From positions 5,332,001 through 5,396,000 of the forward strand of contig CP087563.1 in the NCBI GenBank assembly GCA_020974905.1: a stretch of 64,000 nt of DNA, read 5' to 3'. Positions 53,632 through 61,681 of the stretch are shown in pieces. The number at the start of each line of letters is the position of its first letter. Position 1 is the stretch's first letter. A program made the position numbers and the translations under genes. The notes under the pieces are model-generated. The model was not told where the DNA came from, searched no databases, and saw only the letters and a list, made by a program, of their open reading frames with translations. The stretch comes from Planctomycetes bacterium syqfu (GTDB taxonomy: Bacteria; Planctomycetota; Phycisphaerae; Phycisphaerales; Phycisphaeraceae).

Positions 53632-54894
53632 TTAACTTGCCACCCTCGCACCGTTTTCAAGCAAGCGACGATCCAGCAACCCACCGGTATCAACCAGCAA
53701 TTTCTGAAGCTTCTCCAAAGGCACCTTGTTGTCGGTGATTTTATCTTTGATCAGCAGGGCAGCCGCATCGCCACAGGCTTCGCCACTCACCGCACAGGTT
53801 GGGATCGCACGCGTCACATCCACCACGCTGTGATCCGCACTGATGCATCGCCCAGCGACAAACAGGTTGTCAATCGTGTCCGCCTGAAGCGCACGCAGTG
53901 GAATGGGATACACCGGCCCGCGTCGCCGCCAGTCTCCGGTGAGACCCACGCAGTCATCAAGCCACGTATGCATGTGATGTTCGCCGAGCATGAACTGGTT
54001 TTGCAGACAACGCGTCACACGAAAGCCTGGGATGGATGCAACACCAAAGGGGTAAATGCTGTCCTGTGGATTATCCTTGCGCTTCTTTTCCAGTTTCTCA
54101 TTGAGTAGTCGACGTGTTTCAAGGACATGGCCGGTGACGCCCTTGTGATCCACGCCACTGAAAAAGGGTCCGACAGCGCCGTTACCTTGATAGTGTTCCT
54201 TGTCATAGGGATTAGAGTGCACTGCCAGACGCAACTCACCGTTGTGGATTTCGTAGTACCACGCAGCAGGCACATTGTTGGCACTGGTGTACGTCGGGCA
54301 ATGGGCAAAGGCGCAGACATCCGCATCACCGCTGGCATCAATGAACTGCTTGGCAGCAATCCCCAGGCGACCGCTCTTGTTCTCAACGATCAGGTGCGTG
54401 AGGGTATTGCCCTGCGTGATCGTTTGGCAGACCACGGTGTCATACATCAGCGTGATGCCTTCCTTGACGATGACCTGTTCCATCGCCAGTTGGAAAGCGT
54501 AGGGGTTAAACGAACTCATGAAGCGTTTGCGGGATCGCTCCTGATCCAGCGATTCATCATCACGACCATTCAGCCAGCTATCGGGGACGGGAGTAAACCG
54601 TGCCTTGGGCAGGGGGGCTTTGATTTCGGAGACCGACAGGTGGAGCAGTTCCTCGCAGATACCGCCCATGACCTGCTTGCCGTTGCCGTCACAGATCGGC
54701 AGGTACATGATGACGTTACCGAGTGTTGCAAGTCCGCCGAGTCCAAACTGTTTTTCAATCAGGACGACGTTGACGCCTTGCCGCGCCGCCGCCATGGCCG
54801 CTGCGACACCTGCGATGCCACCGCCGATGACAGCCACGTCATAGCTGGCTTCGATTGGAATCTGGCGTGATGGTTCGGTGATGAATGTAGACAT
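53632..54894 (-). CDS. FAD-dependent oxidoreductase (FAD_oxidored family)
   Basis: 420 residues. The N-terminal dinucleotide-binding motif is 'DVAVIGGGIAGVAAAMAAAR' followed by 'VLIEKQFGLGGLAT', which marks the FAD-dependent oxidoreductase family (PF12831-like) frequent in planctomycetes. A C-terminal FAD contact is seen at 'NLFVAGRCISADH'. Such proteins oxidise or reduce small organic substrates in the cytoplasm; the substrate here is unknown. AAGGA precedes the ATG. It lies 5 bases after the IclR regulator gene, so the two form an operon. Confidence 0.88.
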   Translation of the reverse strand: MSTFITEPSRQIPIEASYDVAVIGGGIAGVAAAMAAARQGVNVVLIEKQFGLGGLATLGNVIMYLPICDGNGKQVMGGICEELLHLSVSEIKAPLPKARFTPVPDSWLNGRDDESLDQERSRKRFMSSFNPYAFQLAMEQVIVKEGITLMYDTVVCQTITQGNTLTHLIVENKSGRLGIAAKQFIDASGDADVCAFAHCPTYTSANNVPAAWYYEIHNGELRLAVHSNPYDKEHYQGNGAVGPFFSGVDHKGVTGHVLETRRLLNEKLEKKRKDNPQDSIYPFGVASIPGFRVTRCLQNQFMLGEHHMHTWLDDCVGLTGDWRRRGPVYPIPLRALQADTIDNLFVAGRCISADHSVVDVTRAIPTCAVSGEACGDAAALLIKDKITDNKVPLEKLQKLLVDTGGLLDRRLLENGARVAS

Positions 54895-54899
54895 GTTGT

Positions 54900-55661
54900 T
54901 TACTTTCCTTCCAGGCGTTGGGTGATCCGTTTGCCCGACGCCAGGGCAGTATGTTTGAGTATTCTGATTTTATCACGCAGTCCCTTGCGCTCGCTTTGGT
55001 TCCATTGGATGGTCAGTGCGGCCATCAATGCGTTGTCTTTTCCAAGGATGGGCAGACCGAGTTTAAGGTTGAGTGGTTTCTTTTCCGGCACGAGAATGCA
55101 GCCCTCCTTGCGTGTCTTGGCAAGGATGGTTTCAAAGGTTTCCCAGTCATCCCAGAGGACGTGCCCATACATGTGAAAGGGATAAATCTGCTGATATTGG
55201 TCAGAGATTTCACTGCTCCAATATGCCAGATGAACCACAGAACCCGCAGAGAGATAGGGGGGCAGGATATAGTTGTTGGGTCTTTGAATCTGGGTCGGAT
55301 TGTTCTCGTGAATCGCACTACGAACCGTGACATGATTGCCGATGTACTCAGAATAAAACAGTGATGAATCAGGCAGCTGTTTTTGAAGTCGGAGCATTTC
55401 TTCATGGACGATGTTGTAATACCGGTCCTTGTTTTCGTTGGACATCAGGTTCAGTAATTTGTCGCCGAGCACGTAACGTGCAGGACTCTCCAGGCGCTTG
55501 ACGAAGCCACCATCGACCAAAGTCTGGACAAGGTGATAGGTCGCTGCCGAGGAGCAGTCGATGGCATGAGCCAGATCCTTGAGATTGATCCCTTCCCGCC
55601 GCGCGGAGATGGTTTCAATGAGGATCATGCCCCGCTTAAGTGATTGAACCGGCTTGAACAT
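54900..55661 (-). CDS. IclR-family transcriptional regulator
   Basis: 253 residues. An N-terminal winged helix (about 5-65, 'EGINLKDLAHAIDCSSAATYHLVQTL') is followed by the IclR effector domain ('LSAGSVVHLAYWS', 'GCILVPEKKPLNLKLGLPIL'). It probably controls itself and the FAD oxidoreductase downstream in response to a metabolite. A perfect dyad at the start codon is a likely site. Confidence 0.9.
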   Translation of the reverse strand: MFKPVQSLKRGMILIETISARREGINLKDLAHAIDCSSAATYHLVQTLVDGGFVKRLESPARYVLGDKLLNLMSNENKDRYYNIVHEEMLRLQKQLPDSSLFYSEYIGNHVTVRSAIHENNPTQIQRPNNYILPPYLSAGSVVHLAYWSSEISDQYQQIYPFHMYGHVLWDDWETFETILAKTRKEGCILVPEKKPLNLKLGLPILGKDNALMAALTIQWNQSERKGLRDKIRILKHTALASGKRITQRLEGK

Positions 55662-55664
55662 TGA

Positions 55665-55679
55665 TTAACCATAGGTTAA
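55665..55679. promoter_or_regulatory. candidate IclR operator
   Basis: TTAACC-ATA-GGTTAA, a perfect 15-bp dyad, lies 4 bases before the IclR start codon. Autoregulation by steric block is the simplest reading; this is inferred. Confidence 0.45.
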
Positions 55680-55735
55680 AATAAATTAATCTATAAATAA
55701 TCATATCCAACGACGGTTTTGAAGTCAATTAGAAT

Positions 55736-55800
55736 TGAGGGATTAGGGATTAGGGATTAGGGATTAGGGATTAGGGATGAGGGATGAGGGATGAGGGATT
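55736..55800. repeat. heptanucleotide tandem repeat GGGATTA/GGGATGA
   Basis: About nine 7-bp units run in a row: mostly GGGATTA, then three GGGATGA variants, then a final GGGATTA-like half. It is in the gap between the IclR and ptxE genes. Such arrays can vary in copy number by slippage. Confidence 0.9.
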
Positions 55801-55892
55801 AAAACCGCTTGCGGTTTAGCGCATCGGGCGAGATTCGAAAGTTGACGGTGTTCGTTTAGTTCATGGAGTGCTAAACCGCAAGCGGTTTTAAT
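55798..55892. repeat. 23-bp inverted repeat flanking 49 bases (AAACCGC-TTGCGGTTT element)
   Basis: The arms at 55798-55820 and 55870-55892 are perfect reverse complements. Each arm itself contains the palindrome AAACCGCTTGCGGTTT or its complement. A further partial copy, GCTAAACCGCAAGCCGTTT, lies at 57882-57900 between ptxD and ptxC. The pattern suggests a mobile or dispersed palindromic element, possibly a miniature element; no coding sequence is inside. Confidence 0.8.
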
Positions 55893-55925
55893 GCGCACTT
55901 TTGAGATATGGTTGATGGCTGGCGA

Positions 55926-56813
55926 CTAACAGGTTTGCAGCTTGGGATCGGGTTGCGTCAGTTCATTGAGAATGCGCCGGGTCGGTGATTGCTCGGGGAG
56001 ATTGGTGGGGGCAACGAGGTACAACTGCTTGTTCAGTGATGTATTCTGCAATGTCAAAGCGCAAAGTCGCTGGGTTGCCAATTCGTCGGTGACCGCACTT
56101 TGGGCGACCATGGAGATGCCCAGTCCTGCCATGACCGCGCGTTTGACCGCTTCGGTTGATCCGAGGTTTTGCGAAACCTTTAAACGCTGTGCATCTTCAT
56201 CCAGCAGTTGACGCAGTCGCGTGCCGGTGCCGGTGCCGCGCTCTCCGCCGAGCATGGGGGCGATAGCCAATTCATCAAGACTGATACTTTGACGTGCGGA
56301 CCACGGGTGATCCGGCGGGACGATGATGATCAATTGTTCGTTGAGCCACGGGTGTGCTTCAAAGCCGGGTCGGTTGTCCCACCATTCCATTGCAGCGATG
56401 TCGATTTCCCCGGACTCAAGTTTTTCGACCATGTCGGGATTCGTGCCGATGACCAGATCGATGCGGATATTCTCCTGTTTGTCGACTGCCAGTTGCTTGA
56501 GTTTTTCCGGGAGAATGTAAATGCCGATATTGCTCGCTGCACCGATGACGACCTGTTTACCCGCTAAGCGTTGCTTGACCTGTGATGCAACCTGGATCAG
56601 ACTCCGCGCATAAGGCAGGAACATCTGTCCCTGGCGTGTCGGCTGACAGCGCTGATTATTGCGGACGATCAATGGGCAGTCCAACTCGGATTCGAGTTTG
56701 CGAATCCACTGCGAGAGTGTCGGTTGAGCCTGTGACAGTCGACGTGAGGCACCGCGAAAGCTGCCGGTTTCGATGACCGCGATGAAGGCTTGAACATGGT
56801 TGAGATTGAGCAT
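55926..56813 (-). CDS. ptxE: LysR-family regulator, phosphite operon (PtxE-like)
   Basis: 295 residues. An N-terminal winged HTH (about 1-60, 'GSFRGASRRLSQAQPTLSQW') is followed by a LysR substrate domain ('VVIGAASNIGIYILPEKLKQ', 'ERGTGTGTRLRQLL'). It is the last gene of the minus-strand operon, 5 bases after ptxD, the position ptxE holds in the known ptxABCDE operon of Pseudomonas stutzeri. The name rests mainly on this context. The likely role is control of the operon. Confidence 0.85.
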   Translation of the reverse strand: MLNLNHVQAFIAVIETGSFRGASRRLSQAQPTLSQWIRKLESELDCPLIVRNNQRCQPTRQGQMFLPYARSLIQVASQVKQRLAGKQVVIGAASNIGIYILPEKLKQLAVDKQENIRIDLVIGTNPDMVEKLESGEIDIAAMEWWDNRPGFEAHPWLNEQLIIIVPPDHPWSARQSISLDELAIAPMLGGERGTGTGTRLRQLLDEDAQRLKVSQNLGSTEAVKRAVMAGLGISMVAQSAVTDELATQRLCALTLQNTSLNKQLYLVAPTNLPEQSPTRRILNELTQPDPKLQTC

Positions 56814-56818
56814 GTGAT

Positions 56819-57859
56819 TTACCCGTGCAGGTGCTGGTCAGCGGTTTGATTCAGTTCATTGATCCGACCACGCGGTGACCGGCCTTGCAGGAAATCGACA
56901 ATGTTGATCGCCGCTTCCATTTCAATTTGCTGGCGGACGCTATCCACTGCTGATCCTAAATGTGGTGTGAGGACCGTGCGGTCAGGGGACTGAAGCAATT
57001 GCGTTTCAATGTGACCGGGGCGATCATCGCGAGCCCAATCTTCCATTTCAAAAACATCTGCTGCATAGCCACCAAGTAAGCCCATCTCCAATGCATCGGC
57101 AACTGCAGCTTCGTCGACGACACTGCCACGCGATGGGTTGATGAGCATGGCATCGGAGCGAATGAGTTTGAGTGTTTGTGAATTGATGATGTGTTGGGTT
57201 TGATCACTGAGTGGCAGACAACTGATGATCCAATCGGATTGGCCGAGCAGGTCTTCAAAGGAGGTCTGTCGGATGTTGTATTGTGCGGAGTCGGTATCGC
57301 TGAGTTGGTTTTGATCCCAGCAAAGCAGGCGACAATCAAAACCAGTCAGACGTTTGGCAATGGCTTTACCGATAGCGCCGAAACCTAGGAGTCCGACGGT
57401 GGTGTTGGCGATACCTTTGCCGAAGAAGCGCGGACGCCAACCCACAAAACCGCCACTGCGAACGAGTTTGTCACCCATGTTGATGCAGCGTCCCAGCGAG
57501 ATCATCAAGCCCACGGTTAACTCAGCAGTGGGGACGGTGAGCAGGTCGTTGACGATACTGACGTAGATGCCGTTTTCGGTGCATGATTGGACATCAATGT
57601 TGTCATAGCCTTTGAGCGCGCCTGCAACGAGCTTGAGATAAGGCGCGTGATTCAGCCAGTCTTCATCGACGCGATCATGCATGAAGACCATGACGGCGGT
57701 TGCCTTGTGCAGGGCTGCCTGGAGTTCTTGACCTGACAACGGGTCGGGCCAGGCAGGCATGATGACTTGTGCATGTTCTCGCAGGTAGTCATACACAGGC
57801 GGGTGAACATGGCTGGTGAGAACGACGGTGGGTTTGGATTGCATTTGGGGTTGGATCAT
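56819..57859 (-). CDS. ptxD: phosphite dehydrogenase
   Basis: 346 residues of the D-2-hydroxyacid dehydrogenase fold, very close in motif to PtxD, which oxidises phosphite to phosphate with NAD+. Shared features include 'FMHDRVDEDWL', 'ALKGYDN' with Lys83 (PtxD Lys76), 'DLLTVPTAELTVGL' and 'VRSGGFVGW'. Diagnostic 'GGYAADVFEMEDWA' is also kept. The catalytic set is present: Arg244, Glu273 and His300, matching PtxD Arg237, Glu266 and His292. The nucleotide motif GFGAIG lies at 159-164, with Asp182 where PtxD has Glu175, so NAD+ is the expected cofactor. A generic phosphoglycerate dehydrogenase is much less likely given these PtxD-only stretches. Confidence 0.92.
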   Translation of the reverse strand: MIQPQMQSKPTVVLTSHVHPPVYDYLREHAQVIMPAWPDPLSGQELQAALHKATAVMVFMHDRVDEDWLNHAPYLKLVAGALKGYDNIDVQSCTENGIYVSIVNDLLTVPTAELTVGLMISLGRCINMGDKLVRSGGFVGWRPRFFGKGIANTTVGLLGFGAIGKAIAKRLTGFDCRLLCWDQNQLSDTDSAQYNIRQTSFEDLLGQSDWIISCLPLSDQTQHIINSQTLKLIRSDAMLINPSRGSVVDEAAVADALEMGLLGGYAADVFEMEDWARDDRPGHIETQLLQSPDRTVLTPHLGSAVDSVRQQIEMEAAINIVDFLQGRSPRGRINELNQTADQHLHG

Positions 57860-57881
57860 GGTGTTGGTGTTTTGTGGGAGC

Positions 57882-57900
57882 GCTAAACCGCAAGCCGTTT
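57882..57900. repeat. third copy of the AAACCGC-type palindromic element
   Basis: GCTAAACCGCAAGCCGTTT differs from the arm at 55870-55892 by one inserted or changed base and is truncated. It lies between ptxC and ptxD. Confidence 0.65.
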
Positions 57901-57951
57901 GAGAGGGTTTCGATGAACCGGAAGCAAACGATGGAAAACTTCCGGGGGAGG

Positions 57952-58782
57952 TTATTTGAATTTTTTGCGCAGGACGCCTGAGAGTAAGTCCACGCCGGTG
58001 ACCATGACGAGGATGATCAGCAGGATGGCTGAGACTTCCTGGTATTGCATGATGCGAAGTGAACCGATGAGTTCAAAGCCGATACCGCCTGCGCCGACCA
58101 TGCCCATGACGGTGGATTGTCGGAAGTTGTATTCCCAACGGTAAATTGTGACGTCCGCCATTTGAGGTAAGACTTGCGGGATCACGCCATGGAGTATGAC
58201 TTGCAGGCGTGAGGCACCGGTGGAGGTGACAGCTTCGACGGGGGCTTCGTCGACATGTTCGATGGACTCCGCAAAGAATTTACCAACCATGCCGATGGAG
58301 TGCAGGCCTAATGCGAGGACGCCGGGCAGCACACCAAAGCCGACTGCTGCGACGAAGATGATGCCCATGATCAATTCGGGAATCGATCGCAGAAAGTTGA
58401 GCACGCCGCGCATCGCAAAGTAAACCGTCGGGTGTGGGGATGTATTGCGTGCAGCCAGTAAGCCGATGGGAACCGAGCCGATCACCGCGATGGCTGTCCC
58501 CGCGACACTCATCGCAAGACTGTCAAAGAGCGGGCGAATCCAATCTTTCCAGTTGGAGAAGTCCGGTGGCATGGCTTCAGCAACAAGACTGACAATGTCA
58601 CCTGCACCGTCAGCAAGTCGACGGGCGTTGAGCACATCTGCAAACCACCAGGCACCGAGAATGATTAAAATCAGAATCAGCAGTTGGCTGGTCCCCAGAT
58701 ACCAACTGCGACGCTCCCTGGCGATGAGTTGATGCATGTCCGGCTTGGGGGGTGTCGGTGATTGGGTGTTGATCGTTGTCAC
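57952..58782 (-). CDS. ptxC: phosphite/phosphonate ABC transporter permease
   Basis: 276 residues with five or six membrane helices. Conserved PhnE-type stretches are 'SVAGTAIAVIGSVPIGLLAA', 'NFLRSIPELIMGIIFVAAVG' and the ATPase-contact loop 'EAVTSTGASRLQVILHGVIP'. It forms the channel for phosphite uptake with PtxA and PtxB. The assignment to phosphite rather than phosphonate rests on the adjacent ptxD. It is separated from ptxB by 252 bases that hold an inverted REP pair. Confidence 0.9.
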   Translation of the reverse strand: MTTINTQSPTPPKPDMHQLIARERRSWYLGTSQLLILILIILGAWWFADVLNARRLADGAGDIVSLVAEAMPPDFSNWKDWIRPLFDSLAMSVAGTAIAVIGSVPIGLLAARNTSPHPTVYFAMRGVLNFLRSIPELIMGIIFVAAVGFGVLPGVLALGLHSIGMVGKFFAESIEHVDEAPVEAVTSTGASRLQVILHGVIPQVLPQMADVTIYRWEYNFRQSTVMGMVGAGGIGFELIGSLRIMQYQEVSAILLIILVMVTGVDLLSGVLRKKFK

Positions 58783-58930
58783 GAATCGATCCTTTGGATT
58801 GCGTGGGGTTTTTGATTGCTTCCCACATGGACCCGGGGACGTTTAGCTAGTCCCCGGGTATCAAGTGGAGAGCTACTGAATGACAGGTGATTAGTACGGT
58901 TGTTTTTGTTCGTTGAACCTGTACTCATTT

Positions 58931-58960
58931 CGTCATTCCCGCGCAGGCGGGAATCCAGTG
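58931..58960. repeat. REP-type palindrome, left copy
   Basis: CGTCATTCCCGC-GCAG-GCGGGAATCCAGTG forms a stem and resembles a REP family widespread in bacteria. It is paired with an inverted copy at 58986-59015. Confidence 0.75.
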
Positions 58961-58985
58961 GCATTCTGTTGACGCTTGCATGTAT

Positions 58986-59015
58986 CACTGGACTCCCGCC
59001 TACGCGGGAGTGACG
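58986..59015. repeat. REP-type palindrome, right inverted copy
   Basis: CACTGGACTCCCGCC-TAC-GCGGGAGTGACG is the inverted counterpart of 58931-58960. The pair forms a BIME-like arrangement inside the ptx operon between ptxB and ptxC, where it may lower downstream expression or stabilise the upstream message. Confidence 0.75.
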
Positions 59016-59034
59016 GATGTTTATACAGGTTGCT

Positions 59035-59925
59035 TTAAAACTTGCTGGGGTCCAGGCCCAACAGGTCGATCAGATCGCGGACGGGTTGATAGTCTTCGTT
59101 GGCGATGGGCGCAAAGCCATCTGCCTTGAAAGGCTTGAGAACGTCTGCGTAGTCGTTCTTGTTCAGTTCGTAGAAAGCCTTTTTGATCTGTTCCTTGAGA
59201 CCTGCGTCAAGGTAAGACTGCATGGTCCAGGGATACTGGGGGAAGGGCTTGGAGAGGGTGAGGATTTTGACCTTGTCTTCCTTGATGACACCCTTCTTGA
59301 TCAGTGCCTGAAGGATGGGATAGCTCAAGCCACCGGCCTGGGCATTGCCGGACTGCACATTGACGGCGACGGCATCATGGGCGCCAAGGAAAACTTCCTT
59401 GTAATCCTTGTTGTCGATTTTCAAACCATGTGCAGCGATGATGGACTTGGGGATCAGGTGGCTGGAAGTCGAAGCCGGATCACCGAAAGCAACGGTCTTG
59501 CCTTTGATGTCTTCGATCTTGTTGATGCCTGATTCGGTGTTGGCAATGAGCACACTCTTGTAGGTCTTAGAACCTTTCTTGACCAAAGCTGCAAAGGGTT
59601 CGATCTCCGCTTTGCTCTTGGCAAGAACGAATGAGAGCGGGCCGAAGTATGCCAGTTCGATACGACCACGACGCATGGCTTCGATCATGGAAGAGTAGTC
59701 AGTGGTGACGATGAGTTGGACTTTCTTGTTCAGACGCTGTTCAAGATAGTCCTGCAAGGCGCGGTTGTTTTTGATGATGGTGTTGGCATTTTCATCGGGA
59801 AGCAGGGCGACACGCAACGTGTCAGGATTGGTTTTGCTGTCTGCGTGGGCGATGCTGGTCATGGTCAGGACGCAGCACAGTACTGCCAACATAACGTTGG
59901 ACACTTTGAGCCAGTTGAATTTCAT
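59035..59925 (-). CDS. ptxB: phosphite/phosphonate ABC transporter substrate-binding protein
   Basis: 296 residues from the ATG at 59925, which has AAGGAG 7 bases upstream. A Sec signal peptide of about 28 residues ends near 'SIAHA-DS'. The PhnD-type fold follows, with 'LRVALLPDENANTIIKN', 'RRGRIELAYFGPLSFVLA' and 'GDPASTSSHLIPKS'; the SxxS/STSS loop binds the oxyanion in known PhnD/PtxB proteins. The frame opens further up at 59988, but those residues follow no family pattern. Ligand choice (phosphite against other phosphorus compounds) is inferred from ptxD. Confidence 0.9.
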   Translation of the reverse strand: MKFNWLKVSNVMLAVLCCVLTMTSIAHADSKTNPDTLRVALLPDENANTIIKNNRALQDYLEQRLNKKVQLIVTTDYSSMIEAMRRGRIELAYFGPLSFVLAKSKAEIEPFAALVKKGSKTYKSVLIANTESGINKIEDIKGKTVAFGDPASTSSHLIPKSIIAAHGLKIDNKDYKEVFLGAHDAVAVNVQSGNAQAGGLSYPILQALIKKGVIKEDKVKILTLSKPFPQYPWTMQSYLDAGLKEQIKKAFYELNKNDYADVLKPFKADGFAPIANEDYQPVRDLIDLLGLDPSKF

Positions 59926-60742
59926 CTTCGATCTCCTTGGGGGTTGTGGTTGGGGGTTTGGGAATTGAGGGATGATCATCCGAGGCATTAACGGTTTGTT
60001 GATTGGTTTTGTAGATCCGCTCCAGGTGTTCGTCGGACAGCGCGTTGGGTGGGCCGTCGAAAATCACTTGGCCATCTGCCAACGCAATGACACGCTGGGC
60101 ATAGGCGCGGGCGAGTTCCACTTGATGCAAACTCACGATGGCGGTGATGTGATCCTGATCACAGACTTTTTGAATCAGTGATAAAACCCGGTTGGCGGTC
60201 CCCGGGTCGAGACTGGCGACGGGTTCATCTGCCAACAGATACCTGGGACGTTGCGCCAAGGCACGGGCGATCCCCACGCGTTGACGTTGCCCGCCGGAGA
60301 GTTGATCGCAGCGGGAGCGTGCCTTTTCCAGAAGTCCGACGCGTTCCAGGCAGTGCATTGCCCATTGCAGGTCGGCTTTGGAGTTGGGCATCAGTGACTT
60401 GTACGCTGGCTGACCTGCGAGCTTACCGACGAGGACATTCTTGACTGCACTCTGACGGAGTATCAGTTGGTGCATCTGAAAGACCATGGCCGTATGTCGA
60501 CGGTGTTCCCGCAGGCGCGGTGCATGCTTGTTTAACCCGGATAGGCATTGATCGTCATCACCGACCACCAATCCCTGCGTCGGACTTTGCAGCAGGTTCA
60601 GACATCGCAACAACGTGGACTTGCCCGCGCCGGACTGCCCGAGCAGCACGGTGAACTGCCCCTGTCGGAACTGAAGGTTGACGTTGTCCAAAGCACGGAC
60701 ATCGGGCGGGAAGGTGACACTGACGTTCTGCAGGTGCAGCAT
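59822..60742 (-). CDS. ptxA: phosphite/phosphonate ABC transporter ATP-binding protein
   Basis: 306 residues. Walker A is 'GQSGAGKST' (about 35-43), the signature 'LSGGQRQRVGIARAL' and Walker B 'RYLLADEPVASLD'. It is PhnC-like. After the conserved domain (about residue 245) there is a proline- and threonine-rich tail. The last 35 residues lie in frame with, and overlap, the first 104 bases of ptxB in another frame. That tail is not typical of the family and may follow loss of an earlier stop codon. AAGG precedes the ATG. First gene of the operon. Confidence 0.9.
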   Translation of the reverse strand: MLHLQNVSVTFPPDVRALDNVNLQFRQGQFTVLLGQSGAGKSTLLRCLNLLQSPTQGLVVGDDDQCLSGLNKHAPRLREHRRHTAMVFQMHQLILRQSAVKNVLVGKLAGQPAYKSLMPNSKADLQWAMHCLERVGLLEKARSRCDQLSGGQRQRVGIARALAQRPRYLLADEPVASLDPGTANRVLSLIQKVCDQDHITAIVSLHQVELARAYAQRVIALADGQVIFDGPPNALSDEHLERIYKTNQQTVNASDDHPSIPKPPTTTPKEIEDEIQLAQSVQRYVGSTVLRPDHDQHRPRRQQNQS

Positions 60743-61681
60743 GGCTTGGCCTTGTCGTGTGTGATTGAAAATGTAATCAAAACCAAATATTGATTACGTC
60801 AGGCAATGTTTTATCGCGCGCAGATTAGCACTTGATCGCCAGAGCGTGAGGATTCGATGAGTTTGCTGATGGATGTCTGAAATGTTTTGAGAGTGATTTG
60901 AAGGAGATGTTTTCAGCTAAGTCCAATGGCTGATAAAGACATGCCGACGTGACACAGTAGGATGACACGCAGATTGCTCATCATTTGCTCATCAAGTCTT
61001 CATGGTCGATCAGTCGTGAGACATGCAGATGGGGGCTGTGTTTGGGGATTTGGATTTGGGTTTATTTCCCTTACACACATCTTCAACCGGTTAGGTTTTA
61101 GCTGGAGCATCGGTTCATGGGTGGGGTTACTGCACGCAGCTTGGCGCGTGTGTCGTGCATGGCGACAGAGCAGTCCATTTTCACCGTGATGCAACACAAC
61201 ATCCTTGAACCGATGCCTTGATTCGTTGTGAATCAAGCAAAGGCAACAGCGAGCCGGCTCACGAAGACATTGCAAGTAACATACATTTGAGGTGCAACGA
61301 AACATTAGCGGATGGCTGGTGATTGAATCGGCTGACCCTGGTGGAGCGGCGTGCCAAGTCCTCACGTCGATTGCCAAAAATGGTGTGACAATCGAACTCC
61401 ACCAGGCCAACCCGGACGACGTAAGTACTGACCGGAGACTGGACCCTTCCCAGACGCTCCTTGTCTTCCCCGGCACATCCTTGTGAACTTGGGGACGGTG
61501 TGTCTGCCCAAGTATGGCATGCCCGTCGTCAAAGCATGCGCTTATGTCTGGTTTTCTATCCTGATGCCTGTCAATGGTTTGGTCAGTGACGCAAGACATT
61601 GATGAACATCATTCAATAGCTTAACTGTATTATCGACACTATCCGATAAGAAGACATACCTGTTTCGTCCACAAAGCTTAA
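60743..61681. other. 939-base region without a convincing gene
   Basis: Frames here have no recognisable family, and the longest (minus strand, 61000-61599) lacks any start signal. The segment next to ptxA holds a candidate LysR-type dyad. CATCGGTTCA at 61108-61117 and TGAACCGATG at 61206-61215 form a 10-bp inverted pair. Several stretches read like degraded coding sequence, but I cannot name a source gene. Confidence 0.45.
60773..60797. promoter_or_regulatory. candidate LysR-type operator upstream of ptxA
   Basis: GTAATCA and TGATTAC are perfect inverted 7-mers separated by 11 bases, about 30 bases before the ptxA start. This matches the T-N11-A dyad form of LysR-family sites, and the operon ends in a LysR-family gene. 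Binding is inferred. Confidence 0.5.

Noticed and set aside
55736-55800. Short tandem repeats considered as a CRISPR array
   Set aside because: Units are 7 bases with no spacers, and no cas genes are near.
56819-57859. Dehydrogenase considered as phosphoglycerate dehydrogenase (serA)
   Set aside because: PtxD-specific stretches and the ptx transporter context fit phosphite dehydrogenase much better, and there is no ACT domain.
61000-61599. 199-codon minus-strand frame in the gene-poor gap
   Set aside because: Low-complexity tail, no family motif, no ribosome site; more likely chance.
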